Assembly (NCBI RefSeq): GCF_014262665.1
Contig: NZ_CP046883.1
Span: 1,550,001-1,614,000 of the forward strand
Length of the DNA stretch: 64,000 nucleotides
DNA from: Corynebacterium anserum
GTDB taxonomy: Bacteria; Actinomycetota; Actinomycetes; Mycobacteriales; Mycobacteriaceae
Reading direction: 5' to 3'
In this document: one piece after another, positions 17,672 to 27,133 of the stretch
Position numbering within the stretch: the first letter of the stretch is position 1
Layout of the letters: the number at the start of each line of letters is the position of its first letter
Program-made: the position numbers and the translations under genes
Notes under the pieces: generated by a model
Databases searched by the model: none
Told to the model about the DNA's origin: nothing
The model's input: the letters and a program-made list of their open reading frames with translations, nothing else

Positions 17672-18424
17672 CTATTTGCCGTTGGAAGGCCGGATCACCA
17701 GTTCTTCAATAACGGCGTCTTCGCTTAGATCAACAGCGAGTCGCACGGTCTGGGCGATGGATTCTGGCTTGATGAACTGAGTTTCGTCGTACTCATTACC
17801 GCGGCTGGCCTGAATCTCTCGCTGCATATCTGAGTCTGCCTTTCCGGGGTAAATGGAGGTTACGCGGATTCTTCCGCGCTGTTCTTCCCGGAGTGCGTCT
17901 GTGTATGCGCGCAAGGCGTGTTTAGTGCAGGCATACGGCCCGTAGCCCACCCCGGAGTGGTTCCCGGCACCGGAATTGATGGCTACGAGAGTCCCGCCGG
18001 TTTTTTGGAGAGCAGGCAGCAATAACCGCGTGAGTTCAGCAACCGCAAAGAAGTTGACATCGAAAGCTTTCTGCCATTCAGGTGCGCTGGTTTCTGTTGT
18101 GGCCTTGTGGGCGACAACTCCCGCCCCGTGGACTATGACGTCCAGTGATTCGACGCCAAGACGTGCTATTTCCTGCTGAACTTTTTTCAGATCAGTAAGA
18201 TCTGCGATGAATGGCTCCGCACTGGGAAGTTCCTTGGCAACTTCTGCTGCTGTCTGACTAGAACCGCCCACGATGATGTGGTGGTCCTTGGACAATTCCT
18301 CAGCGATTGCTCTGCCGAGTCCGCGGGTAGCGCCCGTGATAAAAGCAGTTTTCTCTGGACGTGTGCTGGTGGTTTTCTCTGGACGTGTGTTGGTGGCCTC
18401 GTGGTGGGCAGTCGTTGAAGTCAT
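17672..18424 (-). CDS. Short-chain dehydrogenase/reductase (SDR)
   Basis: 250 residues, classical SDR. The dinucleotide-binding motif TGATRGLG is at about 31-38, HGAG (NNAG-type) near 100, catalytic Ser in INSGAG and the YACTK (YxxxK) pair near 165. The first 25 residues hold a duplicated TRPEKT peptide and are probably a disordered tail; a later start would be possible but no good internal codon precedes the fold. Substrate is unknown. It is convergent with gabD2, with only 3 bases between stop codons. Confidence 0.88.
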   Translation of the reverse strand: MTSTTAHHEATNTRPEKTTSTRPEKTAFITGATRGLGRAIAEELSKDHHIIVGGSSQTAAEVAKELPSAEPFIADLTDLKKVQQEIARLGVESLDVIVHGAGVVAHKATTETSAPEWQKAFDVNFFAVAELTRLLLPALQKTGGTLVAINSGAGNHSGVGYGPYACTKHALRAYTDALREEQRGRIRVTSIYPGKADSDMQREIQASRGNEYDETQFIKPESIAQTVRLAVDLSEDAVIEELVIRPSNGK

Positions 18425-18465
18425 GCTCTCCGTTCTACCCCTTTAAAGCAGATCGGGTGTGAGTT

Positions 18466-20436
18466 TTATTGCTGGTGATACCTGGACACTCTGAAGAGTT
18501 TCATTGAGTAGCGATGGAGTTGAGCGATGGCCTCAGGAATCTTCTCCGCAATACGGGACGCACTTGTTGGAGCGAAGCCCTCCCCCACCTGGGCCGAAAC
18601 AAAGGCTGCTGTCGAGTGGATGAATTGACCAACAAGGGCGGACTCAGCGGGTTCACCACGCTCAGCCAACAACGCACCAATAATTCCCGAAAGCACATCG
18701 CCGGATCCGGCAGTTGCCGCCCAGGACGACCCAGCATCAACCACATCGGCATGCATGCCATCAGTGATCACTGTGAAACGTCCTTTGAGTAGGATCGTGC
18801 ACCCCAGCGCTCTCGCCATCGTCGCTGAGGCACCGATCCGGTCAGTGTCTAGGTCACATGTCCCGTCCAAATCACATGTCCTCTCCAGCGCTCGCGCGAG
18901 ACGCACGAATTCACCAGCATGTGGAGTGAGAAGTGTCCGACTACCATGCAATGCCACCGTTGCCCCGTATGTTGCATCCGAACTAGCACAACTGCGCGCT
19001 TTAAGTTTGGCCATAAGTTCCGGGTTCTCGGCAAGTAAAGTGAGTCCGTCAGCATCCACCACCAGGGGTTCCGTGCGGCCAAGCAGGTAGGCCAGTTCTC
19101 GGGCAGCGGTGGCGTCGGTCCCTCTCCCAGGCCCGACAACCCACGCCTGCACGCGACCGCATTCCTCCACACGCGGGTGCGCTACTACCTCCGGGTTTCT
19201 CCATATGATGGCCTGGGGTTCCTCACCGACCCACCTCACCATAGAACTAGTGGTGCGCACCGCCGCAGTCGCCGTAAGAATTCCAGCCCCGGGAAATTTG
19301 TTACTTCCGGCGCATAGTCCCACAACGCCACCCGAATACTTATCACTGGTTGCTCCTGGTTCACCGGGCAAATCGTAAGGCAATGAGAGTCTTCGCACGC
19401 TACCATCCGGCCGCCCAGCGTTATCCCTGGTACTAGGACAATCCGAAGCCTCGTCGATGCCTAGGCGTCTGCTGTGATCCCAAGGGTTGCCAGAGTCTAG
19501 GCGTTGGCTGTGATTCGTCATAGACGCAGGGAAACTCGCCAACGACCAGGAAGAAACAGCGACAGGCGCAGGAGGCCCCATCAAATTAACGCTCAACTCC
19601 CCCGCGGCTTCTGCTTGCCTATTGCGCTCCAGCAAGGCTCCTGACAAGGTCTGTCCATCACGCAGCTGAATATCGCGACATATCACCCGCCCACATTCGG
19701 TACTTAAACCATGTGCTCGGCGCAACCCTCCAAAGGTGACAGTCACATCTGCGCGGACATGATCAGCAATACCCAAGGTTTTATCGACAACCGGTGGCAG
19801 TGCACCAGAGTTTCCTGCCACGCCACTGGGAATGTCGATTGCCAACACCGGTGCGCTCGAGCAATGCAGGAACGCGGCCACCTTCGGACCGACGCCACCC
19901 CTTCCCCCAAGACCAAATAGCCCATCGATCACCAAATCGTACGATTCAGAAGTTTTCCCAGCACCATCGCCAGACAAAACACCATCGCCCGCAAGCACAC
20001 ATTCTTCTGAAAGAAGACTGTGAAATGGTAGATCGTCCTGGAAGATTCCACCCTCATGTAGAAATGCCGCCCGGGCAGATGAGTACGTATTGTTCACCCC
20101 CTTGTAGGCGAAAGCCGAGACGCGAAAACCATCACGCAGCAACTCGCTGCCTGCATACAGAGCATCACCACCATTGCCGCCAGGGCCAACCAACAACAAG
20201 ACACGTGCAGGACTAGCCTCGCGGTAACTGTCTCTCTCCGGAAGAACCGACAACACGTGTAATCCAACGTGATCATCCTGAGGATCACCACTACCGAGAG
20301 GTTCTGGCAGCAGCTTGCGTGCTTCCTCTGCCACGGCGTGGGCTGCTGAACGCATCAGCTCATCAGGCTCGGATTGCTGTGCAAGCAGATGGTTCTCAGC
20401 CTGTCGGACCTGTTCAACCGTATAGAGAAAACTCAT
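18466..20436 (-). CDS. nnr: Bifunctional NAD(P)HX epimerase / ADP-dependent NAD(P)HX dehydratase
   Basis: 656 residues from ATG 20436. The frame stays open 77 codons upstream but that part is unlike the family, and a -10-like TACACT sits 7 bases before this ATG. The N-terminal YjeF_N domain (1-260) has LLVGPGGNGGDALYAG; the C-terminal carbohydrate-kinase-like dehydratase has LLTPHAGEF and AGSGDVLSGIIGALLA. Together they repair hydrated NADH and NADPH. Between the domains is a long polar linker with near-repeats SQRLDSGNPWDHS / SRRLG, and the dehydratase carries a duplicated CDLDGTCDLD. Both look like lineage-specific insertions. Confidence 0.9.
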   Translation of the reverse strand: MSFLYTVEQVRQAENHLLAQQSEPDELMRSAAHAVAEEARKLLPEPLGSGDPQDDHVGLHVLSVLPERDSYREASPARVLLLVGPGGNGGDALYAGSELLRDGFRVSAFAYKGVNNTYSSARAAFLHEGGIFQDDLPFHSLLSEECVLAGDGVLSGDGAGKTSESYDLVIDGLFGLGGRGGVGPKVAAFLHCSSAPVLAIDIPSGVAGNSGALPPVVDKTLGIADHVRADVTVTFGGLRRAHGLSTECGRVICRDIQLRDGQTLSGALLERNRQAEAAGELSVNLMGPPAPVAVSSWSLASFPASMTNHSQRLDSGNPWDHSRRLGIDEASDCPSTRDNAGRPDGSVRRLSLPYDLPGEPGATSDKYSGGVVGLCAGSNKFPGAGILTATAAVRTTSSMVRWVGEEPQAIIWRNPEVVAHPRVEECGRVQAWVVGPGRGTDATAARELAYLLGRTEPLVVDADGLTLLAENPELMAKLKARSCASSDATYGATVALHGSRTLLTPHAGEFVRLARALERTCDLDGTCDLDTDRIGASATMARALGCTILLKGRFTVITDGMHADVVDAGSSWAATAGSGDVLSGIIGALLAERGEPAESALVGQFIHSTAAFVSAQVGEGFAPTSASRIAEKIPEAIAQLHRYSMKLFRVSRYHQQ

Positions 20437-20443
20437 GGCGCCC

Positions 20444-20449
20444 AGTGTA
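20444..20449 (-). promoter_or_regulatory. -10 element for leaderless nnr
   Basis: On the minus strand TACACT is followed by 7 bases and the ATG. No ribosome site lies upstream of the ATG, so the mRNA probably begins at the start codon. Confidence 0.5.
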
Positions 20450-20901
20450 ATAATCGCTGAGACACGCCGGGAGACCATCAGAGAACACGCTCGAGATGCC
20501 GCGGAGGTCTCTCGCAAAACCACGCACACACCCCAGACAACAGCACAGTGAGCCCAAAATAAGAGCAAACACTCAGTTACTCCCCACCTGGCGAACATAA
20601 CGATCCCAGGCAGAGAAGCTAATTCCCTTAAGATGAACCCGAACTGCCACGCCGAGGAGAAAACCATTACAGTTTTCAGCCATCCTTTTAGTAGGTTGTA
20701 TCAGGTGAACAAGCGCGCCTCATCACGCAACAACAGCACCCTGTGCACAACTTTCACGAACCATGAATATTTGCACTCTGACCAGTGCAAAATTGGTGTT
20801 GTCTGCGAGACACCGCGCGTACACTGCCGTTGCGCTCCCGTGGCGCAGACAGCAAAAACACATCACTAAACAACGCCATTCAATCGAGGTAATCCAAGCC
20901 A

Positions 20902-22965
20902 ATGCCAAGGCCGATTAACAAGAACCACAACTACGTCTCCGGACTCGACGGGCTACGCACGCTCGCCGTGGCCGTAGTAGTGCTCTACCATCTCCACATC
21001 CAAGGATTTGTAGGTGGTCTGCTGGGAGTAGGCGTATTCTTCACGCTCTCCGGCTACTTAATCACTACCAACCTCATGCGTTCATGGGACAAACACGGCA
21101 ACCTCGGTCTAAAGACCTTCTGGCTGAGGCGCTTCAGGCGACTCATGCCGGCAGTAATCCTCACCCTCATCACCGTGGTCATTCTCACCGCGGCTCTCGA
21201 ACGGCAGCACCTTGGGCAATACTCCAAAGAGGCGCTGTCCGCTCTCTTCTATGTGAATAACTGGCACACAATTTTCCAGCAGAAGTCTTACTTCGATAAC
21301 TTTGGTGGCCCAAGCCCACTGAGCCACATGTGGTCACTATCAGTTGAAGAGCAGTTTTACCTGTTCTGGCCACTGTTGCTGCTGCTGTTACTCGTAGTAC
21401 TTCGCAGCCGGTTTGCCGCCATGATCGCCACGCTTGGCATCACCCTCGCAAGCTTTGTGCTGATGTGGGTATTAGCTGACCCCGCCATGGACAACACCCG
21501 CGCCTACGAGGGCACTGACACTCGCGCCGGCGGTTTGCTACTTGGTGCGGCACTCGCAATCTGGCTATCTTCTCGACGCCACAAAGGCCAGCAGACCATG
21601 CCTGATCTGAAGATAGCCAACATCTTTGGCTTCATTGGTGTAGCTGGCATTCTCATTCTCGTGGTACTTGTGCCGCAGGAATCCATCTTCCTCTACCGCG
21701 GTGGCCTCGTACTGCTGAGTGTGGCGTCGCTGATGGCAATTTTCTCGGTGTTGCACCCCGAGTCTTTCTGGTCCAAGGTGTTGGGTTGGACCCCGATTCG
21801 CTGGCTCGGAGAGCGTTCCTACGGCATTTACCTGTGGCACATGCCCGTCATTGCGTTCATGCCTCAGGCATGGCTGGAAGAGCACAAGCTCCGGGCCACC
21901 GCAATCACCGTGGTAGCCACCGTTGTAATCGCGGCATTGAGCTGGGCCCTAGTCGAGGATCCGATCCGCAAACATGGCGTCATTCCTCCTATCAAGGCAT
22001 GGCTGAACAGCCGTAAAGCTACCCAGGAAAGCGGAGCAAACACTGCGGTTGCTACCGGATATCAGCGTCCTTTCCCAGCATTCATCGCGACGAGTGCCGC
22101 CGTAGTCCTCGCGGCAATTGTGGCCGTGGGAGCCACCCCGACCTTTGTGAATCCATCTCACACAGGTAACTCCACTGGTGTTCCACCGGTCATGGAATTA
22201 AGGCCTGAAGACAGACCAAATTCTTCCAATAACGGTGCACCTAATGCAGCCGGCTCTCACACTGGAGAGAACTCCGATACCACTGCTAACAAGAAGCCCG
22301 GGATGATGAGCTGCCAACGAGTTGTGCATGTCGGTGATTCCACCTCCATTGGCATGTTCTCTAGCCAGCAGGTGCAGGATCCTAAGGAAACTGCATTTGA
22401 AACCTACCGTGAATATGGCGCTGGTGACGTGGTGGATAGTGTATTCGGCGCCCGTTCTACCACTGAAGGTTGGGATGCTCCGGATGGTTCGGCCAGCTAC
22501 CCATCCGCGGTGGACTCAGTAACTAAGCTTCTCAATGAGGTTCCCAAGGAAGGGACGTGCTGGGTTATTGCTACCGGTGTGAACGACGCAGCTAATGAAT
22601 CCGCTGGCTCTCACCAGACCGATCAAGAGCGCATCGACGCCATGATGGATCTTCTTGGTAAAGATGCCGATGTGATGTGGGCAATGGTTACCACTAATAC
22701 GGAAACCGGCCACTACGCGCGCTCTAACATGGATCACTTCAACCAATCCCTCAAAGATGCGCAGAACCGATACCCTCGTTTGCGGTTGTACGACTGGCCT
22801 TCCGAGTGCGACCACAATTGGTTCGCTCCGGATGACTACGCTCACTACGGTGCAGAAGGTAACACCCAACGGGCGAAGCGCTTCGCCGCAGCACTTGCTA
22901 AGGCCTTCCCCGCTGAAAAAAATGGCGAGCCTTCTGATCAGAAAGTGCTGAATTCTGGTCTCTAG
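20902..22965 (+). CDS. OafA-type membrane acyltransferase fused to an SGNH hydrolase domain
   Basis: 687 residues. Residues 1-400 form an acyltransferase-3 membrane domain of about 10-11 TM segments, with GLDGLRTLAVAVVVLYHL (catalytic His) and FFTLSGYLITTNL motifs and SHMWSLSVEEQFY. A further TM near 395-415 leads to an extracytoplasmic domain with SGNH features: HVGDSTSIG (Ser), ATGVNDAA (Asn) and DDYAHYG (Asp-His). Such fusions O-acetylate or acylate cell-envelope sugars or lipids outside the membrane. The acceptor is unknown. Start ATG 20902 has GAGGT 9 bases upstream. A terminator follows at 23100. Confidence 0.9.
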   Translation: MPRPINKNHNYVSGLDGLRTLAVAVVVLYHLHIQGFVGGLLGVGVFFTLSGYLITTNLMRSWDKHGNLGLKTFWLRRFRRLMPAVILTLITVVILTAALERQHLGQYSKEALSALFYVNNWHTIFQQKSYFDNFGGPSPLSHMWSLSVEEQFYLFWPLLLLLLLVVLRSRFAAMIATLGITLASFVLMWVLADPAMDNTRAYEGTDTRAGGLLLGAALAIWLSSRRHKGQQTMPDLKIANIFGFIGVAGILILVVLVPQESIFLYRGGLVLLSVASLMAIFSVLHPESFWSKVLGWTPIRWLGERSYGIYLWHMPVIAFMPQAWLEEHKLRATAITVVATVVIAALSWALVEDPIRKHGVIPPIKAWLNSRKATQESGANTAVATGYQRPFPAFIATSAAVVLAAIVAVGATPTFVNPSHTGNSTGVPPVMELRPEDRPNSSNNGAPNAAGSHTGENSDTTANKKPGMMSCQRVVHVGDSTSIGMFSSQQVQDPKETAFETYREYGAGDVVDSVFGARSTTEGWDAPDGSASYPSAVDSVTKLLNEVPKEGTCWVIATGVNDAANESAGSHQTDQERIDAMMDLLGKDADVMWAMVTTNTETGHYARSNMDHFNQSLKDAQNRYPRLRLYDWPSECDHNWFAPDDYAHYGAEGNTQRAKRFAAALAKAFPAEKNGEPSDQKVLNSGL

Positions 22966-23099
22966 TCTCTAAGAGAACTACAGCTAGGGGGAAAAGGCTG
23001 CTAAGAGCCCCCAGGTAAGTACTCCTCCAGTTCGAAGAGGCTAGCAACGCCCTGGCTGCCACTAGAGTCACGTCAACTAAACTGCGGGTTTATACACAG

Positions 23100-23137
23100 A
23101 AGGGGTCGGAACTGAATGCTCGGTTCCGACCCCTTTT
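23100..23137 (+). terminator. Terminator after the acyltransferase
   Basis: A 13-bp perfect stem (AAGGGGTCGGAAC / GTTCCGACCCCTT), 10-base loop and a TTT extension. The rest of 22966-23369 holds no visible gene. Confidence 0.9.
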
Positions 23138-23369
23138 TCCGCTGTTAACTCCCCCCTCCTTCAGGGGTACGCCCGGACGCGACAGCTCTCAACGGATAGT
23201 AGAAGTCCATCCTCCTAATTACTATTCCTACACATACGAGTTTTCACCGAATCTCCAATACCACTTTTCACGCGATGCATCGGACGATAGCTAACCACCA
23301 CAGCGATCGGGGCTATCGTTTCTGTGCTCAATAAAACACGCCTCATTATTGGAATCGAAAGACCAGCAC

Positions 23370-24476
23370 GTGACACATATTCCCTCACACAACGGCCGCG
23401 GATCCAACGGTTCACATGATCAGTACGCACGGTCCTCACAACCGAAGAATTACGCCAACCCGCAACCTCACCCTGTTCAACCTCCTGTGGCACAGCCAGC
23501 GCCGACAAAGACAAAGTCCAGGCTTCCAGTAGTACTAGGGACACTGGCCGCCGTTCTCCTCGTCTTAGCAGGCGGTGGATACGCTCTCAGCCAGACAGGC
23601 ATACTTCACAAAGAAACATCTGCCGACCACAATCAGGCCGCCCAAACCACGGGTCAGAACAAGGAAAACAACAGTACCGATAGAAGTCAATCAGCCCCAT
23701 CGGGTGAATCTCGGCGGGAGGATAATTCCCAGATCAGCACCGATGACGCTGATGCTGAAACAGGACCGGTCTCTCACAAGACCCGTACTGTCACCCCCTC
23801 AGCATTTGAAACTAGTGATTCCATCTACCTCATCACCTTCGAAGGGAAACGAGGATGGTGCCTTGCTAAATATTACGAAAACCAATTTGGCCTCAATTGC
23901 GGCCCCACAGCGCTAGTCACCGACTTAAAAAAGGCCTATACCCAAGATCCGCCGATTCTATACGCTCCTATCAGCCAGGTGAATTGGGATCCCGCAGCTC
24001 AACGTTTTGGTGTCTTTTCGAGCCCCGTATCTGGCACCCCGGGCGGATCACTTAAAAAACCGAGAACCCTCAAGGAAGGCGAGTCCACAACGATTAGAGA
24101 CTTCACTTGTTATAACCTCAACGACCGTTTTGGTTGCGACGGCCCTCATTCCTACTTCGAAGCGGTTGACAATGAAGGGGTTTTTATCGATGGTTCACCG
24201 CATCCAGTAGGTGCTGAGTGTGGAAGAGTCGGCGACGGAAACACTCGCCCCTGGCGCATACGTACGTATGACGGGAACGTTGACTGTAATGACGCAGTAA
24301 GCGTAGCCAGTCAACTGCTCAAGGAACCAAAAAATGGCTCGAAGACACAACATGTCATCAGGAATGGCAAGGACTGGGCATGCACAAAACTTTCTGGGGA
24401 TGAAATCACCGAGAAGGGATACTTCAGAATCTGCACAAATAATTCACGACCAATGGGCAGCTTTGTAATCCAATAA
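23370..24476 (+). CDS. Single-pass membrane protein with exported Cys-containing domain, unknown function
   Basis: About 368 residues from GTG 23370; TTG 23349 is also in frame and neither has a strong ribosome site. An N-terminal cytoplasmic tail rich in Pro, Gln and Asn (about 50 residues) is followed by one TM helix (LPVVLGTLAAVLLVLAGGG) and a Ser/Asn/Asp-rich linker. The exported domain (about 135-368) contains at least eight Cys in CLAKYY, NCGPTA, TCYNL, CDGP, ECGRVG, DCNDA, ACTKL and RICTN, so disulfides are likely. I do not recognise the family. It may work with the acyltransferase upstream, but a terminator separates them. Confidence 0.6.
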   Translation: MTHIPSHNGRGSNGSHDQYARSSQPKNYANPQPHPVQPPVAQPAPTKTKSRLPVVLGTLAAVLLVLAGGGYALSQTGILHKETSADHNQAAQTTGQNKENNSTDRSQSAPSGESRREDNSQISTDDADAETGPVSHKTRTVTPSAFETSDSIYLITFEGKRGWCLAKYYENQFGLNCGPTALVTDLKKAYTQDPPILYAPISQVNWDPAAQRFGVFSSPVSGTPGGSLKKPRTLKEGESTTIRDFTCYNLNDRFGCDGPHSYFEAVDNEGVFIDGSPHPVGAECGRVGDGNTRPWRIRTYDGNVDCNDAVSVASQLLKEPKNGSKTQHVIRNGKDWACTKLSGDEITEKGYFRICTNNSRPMGSFVIQ

Positions 24477-25257
24477 CGCTTTGCAATTGAGTAAGCAAAG
24501 CTGGTGCATACATGATGTAACCGAGAATACTGAAAACTGATCTACCTCCACACAACAAATCCCCTTTTTAATTCGATTCATTTGAGAAAACATTAGATCG
24601 CAGCAGCAGCACCTCCGGTAGGACTCGAACCCGCACTGTGCGGGTGTTGGTTCTTTGTATTCTCTTTTCTCACTGGGCCTATCTGTTATGCATTTCACCT
24701 GCACATATAGCTAACATTTTCTATCCAGTGTCGTTCTTTTCATCCCATTGCACTCTATTATTTGGGAAATTTTGAGAGCTCTAGCACATCAACACTCGCA
24801 TGCGCATCCTTCGGTCTTCCCACTCGGTTGGGACTTCGAGCACTAATCGTAAGCATCGCTTGAGCCCTGCCTGTGTTCTATAGTTTTCTACTTTCAATAC
24901 TCTGGGAACACATTCCAAATGTTTCAGTGTTTTCCGCCTTCCCATGAAGCCGGGTGACCTCGTCCGTTCAGGCGAGGCCAGGGGAGGCTTCTCACGGCTA
25001 CTGGGTCACACGACGCACGAGCGAGCAAACCGATGAGAATGGCTCAAGTGGGGTGGTTGCCGGCACACGGATTGGCGTCACTGTGTCGGTAGTGTGCCGG
25101 CCAATGTGGGCCGAGGTGTGCGCCCGTCAATGTTCTCTTTGTCGCCTCACCTCAATAACGCAGAAATGAAAGTGTTCAAACACTCCAGTCAATGTTTTCT
25201 GGTGTATGTCGCACACCAGAACTAGTGCTTTCACCCACCAATTCCCGGGAGGGCACC
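24477..25257. other. Gene-free start of the accessory segment
   Basis: About 780 bases in which I find no convincing gene. It contains a small hairpin with arms GCTTTGC and GCAAAGC just after 24477 (possible terminator of the exported-protein gene), a tRNA-like fragment at 24616, and scattered short frames. Composition shifts to A/T-rich around 24500-24950. Confidence 0.5.
24616..24643 (-). other. Partial tRNA 3'-half copy, possible attachment-site relic
   Basis: This 28-base stretch matches positions 30861-30888, inside the tRNA with UAA anticodon, at 25 of 28 bases in the same orientation. It covers the T-arm, variable loop and part of the anticodon stem. No complete cloverleaf can be built around it. 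Position and orientation fit the displaced tRNA end left by an element integrated at that tRNA; a relic of another tRNA gene is the alternative. Confidence 0.5.
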
Positions 25258-25482
25258 ATGGGTACTGACGACCACAACGTCGCCACCGTCCGCGCATCAA
25301 TGACCATGGCCAGCTACCCCATAACACATGCCGATGAATCCCGTAGGCGCTGAAATCTCCGCGATGACATCACCGGCGATGAAGTCGCACTCGAAATCAT
25401 GGAGGAGAAGGGTTGCGGCGATAGTAAGCGTGCCACATTCCTCCGCTAACACATCACTGAGGCGAACAACTCCACCCGCTAA
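25258..25482 (+). pseudogene. Small protein relic, possibly a VbhA-type antitoxin
   Basis: ATG 25258 has GGGAGGG upstream, but the frame meets TGA at 25351 and TAA at 25447 before the final TAA at 25480. Read through, it encodes about 72 residues, including ASMTMASYPITHADESRRR and DDITGDEVALEIMEEKG. This helical pattern recalls VbhA-type antitoxins of Fic toxins; the resemblance is weak. Both internal stops are one C-to-T change from a sense codon (CGA, CAA). No Fic gene is nearby. Confidence 0.4.
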
Positions 25483-25725
25483 CACTCAAGCCAAGTGACA
25501 CACTAAATGTGAATCAACTTGCCTGTGTCCACCACACCGACCCCATTGACATAAACCCGCTCCCCATGACTGTCATCGCACACCCAGCAGGAGAGAAGTA
25601 TCTTTACCACCGTCAACGACTCTCCACAGTCATCTACACACCATATGCGATGCCAGTAAAAGGAACAATGATTCACTCCGCCACTCACATATTTTGTCTT
25701 CGACGTCACCTAGGAAAGGACACTC

Positions 25726-26298
25726 ATGATTACACCCAACGGCCATCCTACTAACGATGAGGGCAGCCCACCCAGCAGCGACGATGCAGGAGGCCAAAAG
25801 GTAGTTCCAGCAGATCAACAAACCCTGCACAGAAGGTTCGAGGAAGTGTCTCATCTGCAGCTCCAGAAAATGGACACAGGACAACGGCAAAGAACAGGAC
25901 GGTCTGACCTGGGGCAGGATTCTAAATCGGGCGCGTATCGACATGGAGAAGCAGATTCGCCAGGAATATCTGGCGGATTTGACGGAGATCATGGTGCGAC
26001 GTCAGAAAGAAACAGGAACTGGAGGAAGCCATTGGATCGACACGGAGCTGTGGAAGACCGATCCGTGGGAAATTCAGGTGAGGAACTCGATCTTTAGTGA
26101 AGTGTTCGAAGTGCGATCGGAGAAGTCACTCGAGTGGACGATCTTCGTTTGAGCACTGTTCCAGACGATGCAGCGACAGGACAAGGACACACCGTGTTTC
26201 CCGGAAGACGAATGGCTGCCAGCCTTGGATGCGATGATCGGCGAAGCATATAATACTACCCCACAGACGATCCGACAGCGACAAACCGCGCCGTAAAA
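25726..26298 (+). pseudogene. Broken gene of unknown family
   Basis: ATG 25726 is preceded by AGGAAAGGA and opens a polar N-terminus (MITPNGHPTNDEG). Near 25865-25940 the plausible coding frame shifts to the one that gives DMEKQIRQEYLADLTEIMV and ELWKTDPWEIQVRNSIF. That frame meets TGA at 26150 and then continues in register through PEDEWLPALDAMIGEAYN to TAA at 26296. One frameshift plus one in-frame stop is the simplest description. I do not recognise the protein. Confidence 0.5.
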
Positions 26299-26401
26299 CA
26301 TCATGTCGGGCACCCGTAGTTCTGCGAGCTGGAGTTGCCTTTCGGATCATCCCCCTCTTTCTATATCGACATGCAGAAGGCTCCAGGTGTAGTAAGGAAC
26401 T

Positions 26402-26629
26402 ATGGCGTCAAAAACATACACCGCCGCGGTCACGCGAGAAGGTCGGTATTGGTTAGCGACGGTGACCAACCTCGATGGTGTGAACACATGGGCTTATTCA
26501 TTCAGTCATCTTGATGCATGTGTCAGGGAAGCGATTACACTCGCTGAGGCTCTTCCCGACGGTGCAGAAGACGCCATCACTGTGAAGTGGATCATGACTA
26601 GTGCTCCCGAAAGCCACGAAGAACAGTAG
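26402..26629 (+). CDS. Small HicB-like antitoxin-fold protein
   Basis: 75 residues, start ATG 26402 with AAGGA upstream. The pattern REGRYWLATVTNLDGVNTWA, then a helix LDACVREAITLAEALP and a final strand AITVKW, resembles the partial RNase-H-like HicB antitoxin domain. No HicA toxin gene is adjacent: the next 200 bases hold only short frames. It is one of the few intact frames in this accessory segment. Function as an antitoxin is inference. Confidence 0.5.
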   Translation: MASKTYTAAVTREGRYWLATVTNLDGVNTWAYSFSHLDACVREAITLAEALPDGAEDAITVKWIMTSAPESHEEQ

Positions 26630-26897
26630 TGAAACACTACGGAGCATTCTTTACTGCATACCCCCTCAGCGACCATAAGGAAGCCCCATAAAGCGACTAG
26701 AGCGACACCAGCCTCTTTCACATGCAACTTCACTCCCTCCCTCCAGAGGAGTGAGTTTTTAGTTTTCGCAGGTCACCCCTGCTCAGATTTACCCTCACGA
26801 CTTTTTCTGCTGCACCTATGTACTGTCGAACGTCAGCGGGTCATAGCAGCTGAACCACCTCGGACAAACCTTTCCCCAACGGGGTTAACTTGTCTAC

Positions 26898-27133
26898 ATG
26901 AGTGGGTCAGTAATCAATCTGCGTATTAACGACGAGCAGAAACAGTGTCTCAACGCTTTATCCCAGCGCACGGAGCGACCCAGTTAGTTCTACCTCCGGG
27001 AAGCACTGAATACACATCTATCCGAACTTGAAGACGCCTACCTCCTCGAGGAAGAAGCCGCCGAGATCCGACGGGAAACATCGCTACAACCTCCTTGGAT
27101 GAGTTAGATGTTGACTGTGGCCTGAAAGATTGA
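26898..27133 (+). pseudogene. relB-type antitoxin pseudogene
   Basis: ATG 26898 opens MSGSVINLRINDEQKQCLNAL, the ribbon-helix-helix start of RelB-like antitoxins, and continues after an in-frame TAG (26985) with FYLREALNTHLSELEDAYL and LEEEAAEIRR. A one-base shift near 27075 is then needed to read TTSLDELDVDCGLKD to the TGA at 27131, a normal RelB tail. So one nonsense change and one frameshift inactivate it. A broken relE-like frame follows directly. Confidence 0.75.

Noticed and set aside
24954..25169. 71-residue open frame on the plus strand
   Set aside because: No ribosome site, no recognisable family, and it sits among other random short frames of the decayed segment.
25258..27133. TGA/TAG recoding (selenocysteine or suppressor use)
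   Set aside because: The same genes also contain frameshifts, and all neighbouring housekeeping genes use these codons as normal stops.
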